From NCBI GenBank assembly GCA_000716465.1, contig JNWL01000002.1:62001-126000 (forward strand): a DNA stretch of 64,000 bases, in the 5' to 3' direction. Of the stretch, positions 50,132-57,476 are shown one piece after another. Numbering within the stretch: position 1 is the first letter of the stretch; the number at the start of each line of letters is the position of its first letter. Both the position numbers and the translations under genes were made by a program. Origin of the DNA: Streptomyces bikiniensis. Lineage in GTDB: Bacteria > Actinomycetota > Actinomycetes > Streptomycetales > Streptomycetaceae. The notes beneath the pieces are model-generated. The model was not told the origin of the DNA, searched no databases, and worked only from the letters and a program-made list of their open reading frames with translations.

Positions 50132-51406
50132 GTGCATTCCGCTGTCTTCCTGATCGAGTTCGGCGCCATCATCCTCGGCCTGGGCCTGCTCGGCCGCTTC
50201 GCGGCCCGGTTCAGCTTCTCCCCGATCCCGCTCTACCTCCTCGCGGGCCTCGCCTTCGGCAACGGCGGTCTGCTGCCGCTCGGCGCCAGCGAGGAGTTCA
50301 TCGCCATCGGCGCCGAGATCGGGGTCATCCTCCTGCTCCTGATGCTCGGCCTGGAGTACACGGCGAGCGACCTCGTCTCCAACCTCAAGACCCAGTACCC
50401 GGCCGGGCTCGTCGACTTCACCCTCAACGCCCTGCCGGGCGCCGTCGCCGCGCTGCTGCTCGGCTGGGGGCCGGTCGCCGCCGTCGTCCTGGCGGGCGTC
50501 ACCTGGATCTCCTCGTCCGGAGTCATCGCCAAGGTCCTCGGCGACCTCGGACGCCTGGGCAACCGCGAGACCCCGGTGATCCTCAGCATCCTGGTCCTCG
50601 AAGACCTGTCGATGGCCGTCTACCTGCCCATCGTCACGGCCCTGCTCGCCGGCGTCGGCCTCGCCGCCGGCAGCGTGACGCTCGCCATCGCCCTGGGCGT
50701 GGCCGGGCTCGTGCTCTTCCTCGCCCTGCGGTACGGGCGCCTGATCTCCCGGTTCGTCTCCAGCGACGACCCCGAGAAGCTGCTCCTGGTCGTCCTCGGC
50801 CTGACCCTGCTCGTCGCCGGTGTCGCCCAGCAGCTCCAGGTCTCCGCCGCCGTCGGCGCGTTCCTCGTCGGCATCGCCCTCTCCGGCGAGGTCGCGGAGG
50901 GCGCCCACACCCTGCTGAGCCCGCTGCGCGACCTGTTCGCCGCGGTCTTCTTCGTCTTCTTCGGTCTGCACACCGACCCCGCCAGCATCCCGCCGGTCAT
51001 CCTGCCGGCGCTCGCCCTGGCGATCGTCACCGCGCTGACCAAGATCGCCACCGGGTACTGGGCCGCGCGCCGGGCCGGGATCGGGGTCAAGGGCCGCTGG
51101 CGGGCCGGCGGCACGCTGGTCGCGCGCGGCGAGTTCTCCATCGTCATCGCCGGACTGGCCGTCAGCGCCGGCGTCCAGCCGCAGATGGGGCCCTTCGCCA
51201 CCGCCTACGTCCTGGTCCTCGTCGTGATCGGGCCGCTCACCGCCCGCTTCACCGAGCCGATAGCCGCCTACGTCGCCCGTCGCCGGGGCACGCCGACGAC
51301 CCCGGTCGCGGGAGACGGGGCGACGGCCGCGGAGCCCGTCACGGACCTCACGAAGGCCGGCAGCGGCGACGTGGAGGCGGGCAGCGGGGCGCCCGGCCGC
51401 GTCTGA
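50132..51406 (+). CDS. CPA2-type cation:proton antiporter (KhtU-like)
   Basis: 424 residues with about 12 helices. YLLAGLAFGNGGLLPLGASE, ILLLLMLGLEYTASDLV (with the usual conserved acidic residue), TWISSSGVIAKVLGDLGRLG and FFVFFGLHTDPASIPPV are CPA2 hallmarks. Partner of the TrkA-C subunit upstream (7 bp). It should exchange K+ (or Na+) for H+. Together with the Kdp island it would complete a K+ import/export set. Confidence 0.85.
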   Translation: MHSAVFLIEFGAIILGLGLLGRFAARFSFSPIPLYLLAGLAFGNGGLLPLGASEEFIAIGAEIGVILLLLMLGLEYTASDLVSNLKTQYPAGLVDFTLNALPGAVAALLLGWGPVAAVVLAGVTWISSSGVIAKVLGDLGRLGNRETPVILSILVLEDLSMAVYLPIVTALLAGVGLAAGSVTLAIALGVAGLVLFLALRYGRLISRFVSSDDPEKLLLVVLGLTLLVAGVAQQLQVSAAVGAFLVGIALSGEVAEGAHTLLSPLRDLFAAVFFVFFGLHTDPASIPPVILPALALAIVTALTKIATGYWAARRAGIGVKGRWRAGGTLVARGEFSIVIAGLAVSAGVQPQMGPFATAYVLVLVVIGPLTARFTEPIAAYVARRRGTPTTPVAGDGATAAEPVTDLTKAGSGDVEAGSGAPGRV

Positions 51407-51424
51407 CGCCACGTCGTGGGTACG

Positions 51425-51460
51425 GGAAAGGCCCGGGGGCGACCTCCCCCGGGCCTTTCC
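51425..51460. terminator. Bidirectional terminator between antiporter and flotillin
   Basis: GGAAAGGCCCGGGGG (51425-51439) pairs exactly with CCCCCGGGCCTTTCC (51446-51460), loop CGACCT. It serves the convergent genes. Confidence 0.85.
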
Positions 51461-51471
51461 GTGCCCGTCCC

Positions 51472-52908
51472 TCAGCCGGTGATCTCGACGGCCTCGCCCT
51501 GGGCCTCCCGGGGCCGGTGCGGCTCTGCCCCGTTCGGCTTCTGCTTCCGGGTGATGCCCTGGAGGAGCTGTGCCAGGTCGACGCCGGTGGTGGCGGAGAG
51601 CAGTTCCACACCCTGGGCGACGTTGTCCGCGACCGTACGGGACAGCTGGCTCGCCCCGTCGGTCGAGATGACCGTCATCTTGTCGACGGCCGACAGCGGC
51701 TCGGACGCCTTGGCGACGACCTGCGGCAGGACCTCGACGAGCATCTGGAGGACGGCCGCGTCCCCGTACTGGGCGAAGGCGTCGGCCTTCTTGCGCATGG
51801 CCTCGGCCTCGGCGGCGCCCCGCGCGGCGATGGCGGCGGCCTCGGCCTCGCCCTCGATCCGCACGGCGTCGGCGAGCGCGGCGCGGTGCGCCTTCTCGCC
51901 CTCACCGGTCAGCCGGGAGCGCTGGGCGTCGGCCTCGGCCTGCTTGACGAGGGCGATCCGGCGGGCCTCGGCCTCCTGCTCGGCCTGGTAGCGGGCGGCG
52001 TCGGCGGGCTTGCGGACCTCGGTGTCGAGCTGACGGTCGGTCAGCGCGGCCTGCCGCTGGGCGACCTTCTCCTGCTCGGTGAGGATGTCCTGCTGCCGGG
52101 CGGCCTCGGCGAGGGGCCCCGCGGCGTTGGCCTGGGCGGCGGCCTCGTCGGTCTGCGCCTTGATCTCGGCCTGCTTCAGGTAGAGGGTCCGCTGCGCGAC
52201 GGCGATCTCCTCCTCCGCCTTCAGCCGGGCCTGCTCGGCGGTGCGGCGGGCGACGGCCTCGGCGATGTCCGCCTCCTGCTTGGCGCGGGCGGCCTCGGGG
52301 CGCCCGAGGTCTTCGAGGTAGGAGCCCTCGGTGGTGATGTCCTGGATCTGGAAGGCGTCCAGGACCAGGCCCTGGCCGGACAGGCTGGCCTCGGCCTCCT
52401 CGGCGACCTGGCCGGCGAACGCGGCGCGGTCCCGGATGATGTCCTCCACCGACATGCGGCCCACGATGGAGCGCAGCGCGCCGGACAGCACCTCCTGGGT
52501 GAAGCCGACGATGCCGTCCTGCTGCATCAGGAAGCGCTGCGCGGCCGCCCGGATCGAGTCCTCGGTGCCGCCGACCTTGACGATCGCGACGCCCTCCAGG
52601 TTCGCCTTCACGCCGCGCAGGGTCACGGCGCCGCGCACCGCGACCGGGATGTGCCGGCTGGAGAGGTCGAGGGTGAACTTCTGCTGCACGAACGGGACGA
52701 CGAACACGCCGCCGCCTACCACGACCTTCTGGCCGCTGTTGTCGGTGAAGACGCGTCCGGTGGCGGGATCGGTGGCCTTCTTGCCGCGTCGGCCCGTGAT
52801 GATGAACGCCTCGCTCGGTCCCGCGACCTTGTAGCGGGTGACGACGACGAGGCCGAGCAGAACGACGAGGACGACGATCCCGAGGACCGCTGTCAGTACA
52901 GGACTCAT
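51472..52908 (-). CDS. Flotillin-family (SPFH) protein
   Basis: 478 residues from the ATG at 52908 (AAGGGGA upstream). One N-terminal membrane helix, an SPFH domain (KVAGPSEAFIITGRRG, KKATDPATGRVFTDNSGQKVVV, RGAVTLRGVKANLEGVAIV) and a long Glu/Ala-rich coiled coil (AEQARLKAEEEIAVAQRTLY, EAEAAAIAARGAAEAEAMRK). Bacterial flotillins (FloT/YuaG) organise membrane microdomains. It is paired with an NfeD-type gene. Confidence 0.9.
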   Translation of the reverse strand: MSPVLTAVLGIVVLVVLLGLVVVTRYKVAGPSEAFIITGRRGKKATDPATGRVFTDNSGQKVVVGGGVFVVPFVQQKFTLDLSSRHIPVAVRGAVTLRGVKANLEGVAIVKVGGTEDSIRAAAQRFLMQQDGIVGFTQEVLSGALRSIVGRMSVEDIIRDRAAFAGQVAEEAEASLSGQGLVLDAFQIQDITTEGSYLEDLGRPEAARAKQEADIAEAVARRTAEQARLKAEEEIAVAQRTLYLKQAEIKAQTDEAAAQANAAGPLAEAARQQDILTEQEKVAQRQAALTDRQLDTEVRKPADAARYQAEQEAEARRIALVKQAEADAQRSRLTGEGEKAHRAALADAVRIEGEAEAAAIAARGAAEAEAMRKKADAFAQYGDAAVLQMLVEVLPQVVAKASEPLSAVDKMTVISTDGASQLSRTVADNVAQGVELLSATTGVDLAQLLQGITRKQKPNGAEPHRPREAQGEAVEITG

Positions 52909-52970
52909 GGCGAAATCCCCTTGAGTGGAACGTGGGTGAAAAAGAGCGGAAAGAAAAAGCGGGCGCCGGG

Positions 52971-53462
52971 TCAGCGCTCGACGGGACGGACGGTGACCGA
53001 CGTCGGGGAGAGGATGGACTCGACCCACACCTCGGCGCCCCGCGCCACCGGCGCGGCGGCCTTCGCCGCGTACTTCACCGGCTGCCCGCCCAGGTACAGC
53101 AGGACCTCGCCGTAGCCGGCGGCGGGGATCGCCGTGACGACCGTGCCCGACGTCCCGGTCAGGTCCTCGCCACGCGGCGCGGGCGCGTCGTCCCGGAGCA
53201 GGGCCCGGCTGAACCGCCAGGTCAGCCAGCCCACCAGGGCGCCGGCCACGACCCCGACGACGGTCGCGGTGACGACGCCCGCACCGGCGGCGCCGGTGGC
53301 GATGGCCCCGGTGAACCCGAGGGCCGAGACGAAACCGGCGATCACCGGGAGGGACAGGAATCCGTCCACCCCGATGCCGATGCCTTCCAGGACGCCGTCG
53401 AAAACGAGGGAGAGGGCCAGGACGGCCAGTCCGGCGATTCCGAATCCGAGAAACCAAACCAT
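52971..53462 (-). CDS. NfeD-family membrane protein
   Basis: 163 residues from ATG 53462. Two or three helices (VWFLGFGIAGLAVLALSLVF, then a Gly/Ala/Thr-rich pair) followed by an OB-fold domain with LTGTSGTVVTAIPAAGYGEV and the final SILSPTSVTVRPVER. NfeD proteins lie next to flotillins and act with them. The gene precedes the flotillin gene by 62 bp. Confidence 0.8.
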   Translation of the reverse strand: MVWFLGFGIAGLAVLALSLVFDGVLEGIGIGVDGFLSLPVIAGFVSALGFTGAIATGAAGAGVVTATVVGVVAGALVGWLTWRFSRALLRDDAPAPRGEDLTGTSGTVVTAIPAAGYGEVLLYLGGQPVKYAAKAAAPVARGAEVWVESILSPTSVTVRPVER

Positions 53463-53834
53463 GTCGCTGTGCCCCCTCGGCCCCCGTGATCGGCTCGCGC
53501 CTCCGCGCCCGCGGGTTCTCGCGTGCGCGTTCTCGCGCCGAGCCGTGAAATCATGTTCCCGCGTCGGGAAGTACCCCATTGTCCCATGGCATAGGCCTGC
53601 GGAACATGGGTGCCGGTTACCCATGGACGCTCCCACCGGTATTGCGGTGGTGAATTCCCCTGTCGTCGCGAGGCTACCCGAATTCCTTTCCGCCGGGGAG
53701 GGCCGGGACGCCCCTGTACGGCACGGGACGCCCGGCTCCCCGCGTACGGTTCCTCCGCCCGCTCAGTACGATGGTCCGCCGGCCGGGCGGGCGGCAGACG
53801 GGACCGCCGGGCGCGGCGACGGAAGGGCGGCGGC
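53463..53834. other. 372-bp divergent control region between nfeD and blaI-like genes
   Basis: No gene. Two inverted repeats: TTCCC-gcgtc-GGGAA (53556-53570) and ATGGGT-N7-ACCCAT (53606-53624). Either may be an operator for the BlaI-type regulator or for the flotillin operon. Confidence 0.45.
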
Positions 53835-54260
53835 ATGATGGACCGGAGCGGCGACGGGGCGGAGCCCTCGGCCCGCAGGCGCGGGCAGGGCGAGCTGGAG
53901 GCCCAGGTGCTCGCCGCCCTGCGTGAGGCGACCGAACCGGTGCCCGTGGCGTGGGTGCGCGAACGCCTCGGCGGCGGCCTCGCCTACACCACCGTGATCA
54001 CCATCCTGACCCGCCTGCGGGCGAAGGGCGCCGTGGAACGCGAGCGCGACGGCCGGTCCTTCCGGTGGACGGCGGTCGCGGACGAGGCGGGGCTCGCCGC
54101 GCTGCGGATGCGGAAGGTCCTGGACGCGGAGGCGGACCGGCAGGCGGTCCTGGCCAGCTTCGTGACCGCACTCTCGCCGAACGACGAGCGACTCCTTCGT
54201 GAACTCCTCTCCCCGGAGGCCGAGCTCCCCTCCCCGGAGGCCGGGGAGGAGGAAGGCTGA
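53835..54260 (+). CDS. BlaI/MecI-family transcriptional regulator
   Basis: 141 residues. Winged helix with LEAQVLAALREATEPVPVAW and VRERLGGGLAYTTVITILTR followed by LRAKGAVERERDGRSFRWTA, then the C-terminal helices ending LLRELLSPEAELPSPEAGEE. Regulates the adjacent M56-type peptidase gene 5 bp downstream, and probably others. Release is usually by proteolysis in response to a signal. Confidence 0.88.
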   Translation: MMDRSGDGAEPSARRRGQGELEAQVLAALREATEPVPVAWVRERLGGGLAYTTVITILTRLRAKGAVERERDGRSFRWTAVADEAGLAALRMRKVLDAEADRQAVLASFVTALSPNDERLLRELLSPEAELPSPEAGEEEG

Positions 54261-54265
54261 CCGCC

Positions 54266-55318
54266 ATGGGAGTCTTCGTCTTCCTTCCCCTGGTCCTTCC
54301 GCTGACCGCGTGGCCGGTCGCCCGCCTCGCCGAACAGCGGCTCCACCCCCGTACCGCGACCCGGCTGCTCGCCGCCGTCGCCGGTGTCTCCGCCGTGTGC
54401 AGCACGCTCTGCCTCGGCCTGCTCATGATCGTGGGCACCGCGCAACTGCCCGGCAACCCGCTCCCCGACAGCTGGTCGGACCCCGACGTGCGCGCGGCCG
54501 TCCCGTACGACGAGATCGCGGGCCGGGCGGCCATCCCCGCGCTCCTCGCCGTCCTGGTCTCCTGCGCCGTCGCCGCGTGGCGGCAGGCGCGGGTGCGCCG
54601 CCGGACGGCGGGCGCGCTGGCCGGGCTGCCGCCGACGTCCGTCGCGGTGCTGCCGGACCGCACCCCGTACGCGTACGCGCTCCCCGGCGGGCGCGGGAGC
54701 GGGCGCGGGAACAAGCGGGGGAACAAGCGGGGGAACGGTCGTGAGGGCGGGCGCGGCGACGGCCCAGGGAACGGCCGCCGGGACGGCCGCGGGAACGGCC
54801 GCCGGAACGGCCGCGGGCGGGTCGTGGTCAGCACCGGGATGCTCGCCGGGCTCGGGTCCGCCGAGCGCCGGGCGCTCTTCGCCCACGAGCGGGCCCATCT
54901 GAACGGGCGTCACCACCGGCACCTCCTGACGGTCCACCTGGCGGCCCGCGCGAACCCGTTCCTGCGCCCGCTGCGGACCGCCGTCGCGTACACCGCCGAG
55001 CGCTGGGCCGACGAGGAGGCGGCGGCCGAGGTCGGCAGCCGCCGGACCGTGGCCCGGGCGATCGGCAGGGCCGCGCTGCTCGCCCCGCGCGCCCCCGCCG
55101 CCACGCTCCCCGCCCTGGCGGCGGTGGGCCCGGTGCCCCGGCGGGTCGCGGCCCTGATGCGCCCGGCCCCGGTGGGCCGCGCCTGGCCTCCGGTGTGCAC
55201 GGCCGCCGGCCTGGCCGCCTGGGGCGCCGCCTTCGGCACGACGGTCTCGGCCCTCTCCTCGGCCAACTCGGCGGTCACGCTGTACCTCGTGCTGCACGCC
55301 GCCACCACGTCGGTGTAG
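54266..55318 (+). CDS. M56-type membrane metallopeptidase with Arg/Gly/Asn-rich insert
   Basis: 350 residues. Three or four transmembrane helices; zinc motif HERAH at 207-211 in LFAHERAHLNGRHHRHLLTV. It resembles BlaR1/MecR1-like M56 peptidases without the sensor domain. Between PYAYALPG and RVVVSTGM lies an insert of about 45 residues rich in R, G and N (GRGSGRGNKRGNKRGN...), which is unusual for the family. It follows blaI by 5 bp and likely cleaves it. Confidence 0.82.
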   Translation: MGVFVFLPLVLPLTAWPVARLAEQRLHPRTATRLLAAVAGVSAVCSTLCLGLLMIVGTAQLPGNPLPDSWSDPDVRAAVPYDEIAGRAAIPALLAVLVSCAVAAWRQARVRRRTAGALAGLPPTSVAVLPDRTPYAYALPGGRGSGRGNKRGNKRGNGREGGRGDGPGNGRRDGRGNGRRNGRGRVVVSTGMLAGLGSAERRALFAHERAHLNGRHHRHLLTVHLAARANPFLRPLRTAVAYTAERWADEEAAAEVGSRRTVARAIGRAALLAPRAPAATLPALAAVGPVPRRVAALMRPAPVGRAWPPVCTAAGLAAWGAAFGTTVSALSSANSAVTLYLVLHAATTSV

Positions 55319-55343
55319 CGGGCCGCTGGTGGGACGAGTCGCC

Positions 55344-55383
55344 AGGGCCTGTCCGGCGGATCAGGGTCGGGTGGACAGGCCCT
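55344..55383. repeat. Inverted repeat AGGGCCTGTCC / GGACAGGCCCT
   Basis: Perfect 11-bp arms (55344-55354 and 55373-55383) with an 18-nt spacer GGCGGATCAGGGTCGGGT. It overlaps the stop codon of the TerB-like gene, so it can terminate both convergent genes. From memory the motif looks like one found at many sites in Streptomyces genomes; not tested. Confidence 0.55.
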
Positions 55384-55837
55384 AGAGGTCGAACTCGTGC
55401 GGCGGCAGGCCGAGGGCGAAGCACGCCTCGCGCACCACGGCCTGCTCCGTCTTGTCGAAGTCGCCGTCGGCGCCGCCGATGACGATGCCGATCTGGACGA
55501 CGGCGCGGGCCTCGGCCGGCTTCTTCTTCGCCTTGGCGATCTCCTGGAGGACGCCGACCTTGCCGAAGTCGAAGTCGGCGGTGAGCTTGTCCAGGTTGGC
55601 GTCGAAGCGGCGCTGGAGGTCGAGCGCGTCGAAGTTCTGCAGCACCTCGTCGGTCGCGATGAGCTGGGCGACCCGGCGCCGCTCGGAGGGGTCGATCGTG
55701 CCGTCGGCGGCGGCGACGAGGGCGCACATGGCCATGCTCGCGTCCCGGAAGGCGCCGCTCTTCAGGTCGTTCTTCTTCGCCACCAGCTGGGTCTGCATCG
55801 TCGATGCGGATTCCTTGATGCGGTCCCACAGGGCCAT
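55382..55837 (-). CDS. TerB-like (tellurite-resistance family) protein
   Basis: 151 residues from the ATG at 55837 (GGGAGTG upstream). MALWDRIKESASTMQTQL opens; conserved TerB block with FRDASMAMCALVAAADGTID and acidic positions in GGADGDFDKTEQAVVREACF. Family members bind divalent metal and are widespread in Streptomyces. Stands alone on this strand. Confidence 0.83.
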   Translation of the reverse strand: MALWDRIKESASTMQTQLVAKKNDLKSGAFRDASMAMCALVAAADGTIDPSERRRVAQLIATDEVLQNFDALDLQRRFDANLDKLTADFDFGKVGVLQEIAKAKKKPAEARAVVQIGIVIGGADGDFDKTEQAVVREACFALGLPPHEFDL

Positions 55838-55922
55838 GAGCACTCCCGACGTCGATTGCCTACTTCTACGTACGTGTAGAACTTAGCAGTGTCGCCGGGG
55901 GTTCCCGGGCCGCGGGCGCCGG

Positions 55923-57182
55923 TCACGGACCCAGGAGCAGCAGCGAGAGCCACAGGGCCGCCGTCGAGGCGACCAGGGCGGCGGGGACGGTGAGCAGGCC
56001 GAGCCGGGTGAACTCCCCGAGGTCCACCGGGTGGCGGTGGTGGTGGGCGATGCGGCGCCAGAGGAGGGTGGCGAGGGAGCCCGCGTACGTGAGGTTGGGG
56101 CCGATGTTCACGCCGATCAGGACGGCGAGCACCGCGCCGGGCCCGGAGCCGGCCGCCAGTGGGACCAGGGCCAGGGTCGCGGGCAGGTTGTTGATGAGGT
56201 TGGCGAGGACGGCGGCGAGCGCGGCGGCGCCGAGCAGGGCCGGCAGCGAGGTGCCGTCGGGCAGGAGGTGGGCGAGGACGGTGCCGAGGCCGTTGTCGAC
56301 GACGGCGCGGACGACGACGCCCAGGGCCAGGACGAACGCGAGGAAGGGCGGCGAGGCCGAGCGGACGAGGGCGCGCGGGGTGGTGTGACGGCGCGCCAGG
56401 GCCCGTACGGCGAGGACGGCGGCGCCCGCCGCGGCCGCCCAGGCCGGGTCCACGCCGGTGGCCGAGGCGACGGCGAAGCCGGCGAGGGTCGCGGCCACGG
56501 TGACCAGGGCGAAGAGCGGGAGTTCGACGGGCTCCGGCGGCTCGGCGGCGTCGGCGGGGGCGGCGAGGTCGCGGGCGAAGAAGCGGCGGAAGACCGCGTA
56601 CTCGACCGCGACGGCGGTGAGCCAGGGGAGCAGCATCAGGAGCGCGAACCGGGTGAAGCCGAGGCCGGTGGCGGTGAAGGCGAGCAGGTTGGTCAGGTTG
56701 GAGACGGGCAGCAGCAGCGAGGCCGTGTTCGACAGGTGGGCGCTCGCGTAGACGTGGGGTTTGGGGCGGGCCCCCATCCGGGCGGCCGTCGCGAAGACCA
56801 CCGGGGTCAGCAGGACGACCGTCGCGTCCAGGCTCAGTACGGCGGTGATCAGCGAGGCGAGGCCGAAGACGGCGCCGAGCAGCCGCTGGGGCCGGCGGCG
56901 GGACCAGCGGGCCATCCAGGCGCCGCAGGCGTGGAAGAGGCCTTCGTCGTCGCAGAGTTTGGCGAGGACGAGGACGGCCGCGAGGAAGCCGATCACCGGC
57001 CCGAGCCGCTCGGCCTCCTCGCGGACGGCGCCGGGCGTGACCGCCCCCACCGCGAGGACGGCACCGGCGGCGGGCAGCGCGAAGACCGCCTCGGGCAGAC
57101 GGAAGGGACGGACGACGGCGCAGAAGAGCACCACGGCCAGGGCGAGCACGGACACGGACGAGACGAGCATGTGCCCGATCAT
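55923..57182 (-). CDS. ArsB/NhaD-type anion transporter
   Basis: 419 residues, about 12 helices. Blocks: LDATVVLLTPVVFATAARMG, NTASLLLPVSNLTNLLAFTA and NLINNLPATLALVPLA followed by GVNIGPNLTYAGSLATLLWR are those of the ArsB/citrate-type (IT superfamily) transporters. Substrate could be arsenite or organic acids. A second start at 57170 would remove four residues. Confidence 0.82.
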   Translation of the reverse strand: MIGHMLVSSVSVLALAVVLFCAVVRPFRLPEAVFALPAAGAVLAVGAVTPGAVREEAERLGPVIGFLAAVLVLAKLCDDEGLFHACGAWMARWSRRRPQRLLGAVFGLASLITAVLSLDATVVLLTPVVFATAARMGARPKPHVYASAHLSNTASLLLPVSNLTNLLAFTATGLGFTRFALLMLLPWLTAVAVEYAVFRRFFARDLAAPADAAEPPEPVELPLFALVTVAATLAGFAVASATGVDPAWAAAAGAAVLAVRALARRHTTPRALVRSASPPFLAFVLALGVVVRAVVDNGLGTVLAHLLPDGTSLPALLGAAALAAVLANLINNLPATLALVPLAAGSGPGAVLAVLIGVNIGPNLTYAGSLATLLWRRIAHHHRHPVDLGEFTRLGLLTVPAALVASTAALWLSLLLLGP

Positions 57183-57347
57183 CCGGGGTGGCGGGGGCGC
57201 GGCGGCGCCGGGGGTCCGGCGAGTCCCGCCGGACCCCCGGCCGGGTCGCGGGAGGCGCCGGGTCCGTTCCGGCCCCGTCGGCCGGCTCCTCGGTGTCCGC
57301 GCCGGCCTGCGGCGGGGGAGGAATCCCGCCCGGTTCCCGCCCGCCTC

Positions 57348-57376
57348 TTGTCAGTGCAATTTCACATTACTATGGT
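57348..57376 (+). promoter_or_regulatory. Vegetative-type promoter of the collagenase gene
   Basis: TTGTCA (57348-57353), 17-bp spacer, TATGGT (57371-57376); both hexamers near consensus and AT-rich against the local GC. Predicted start about 57383, leaving a leader of about 95 nt. This is the clearest -35/-10 pair upstream of a plus-strand gene in this part of the window. Confidence 0.6.
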
Positions 57377-57476
57377 ACTGCTCGCACCGCAGTTGCCATC
57401 GACGTCAACTCGGCCATCAGGAAAGCGAGTTGACTGGGAACCACCCCCACATCCCCCTCCCGACACAGGAGTTCCG

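Noticed and set aside
56031..57476. Long upstream extension of the collagenase frame
   Set aside because: It runs antisense through the ArsB-type gene, lacks family residues and has no signal peptide; the GTG at 57477 with CAGGAG and a signal peptide fits.
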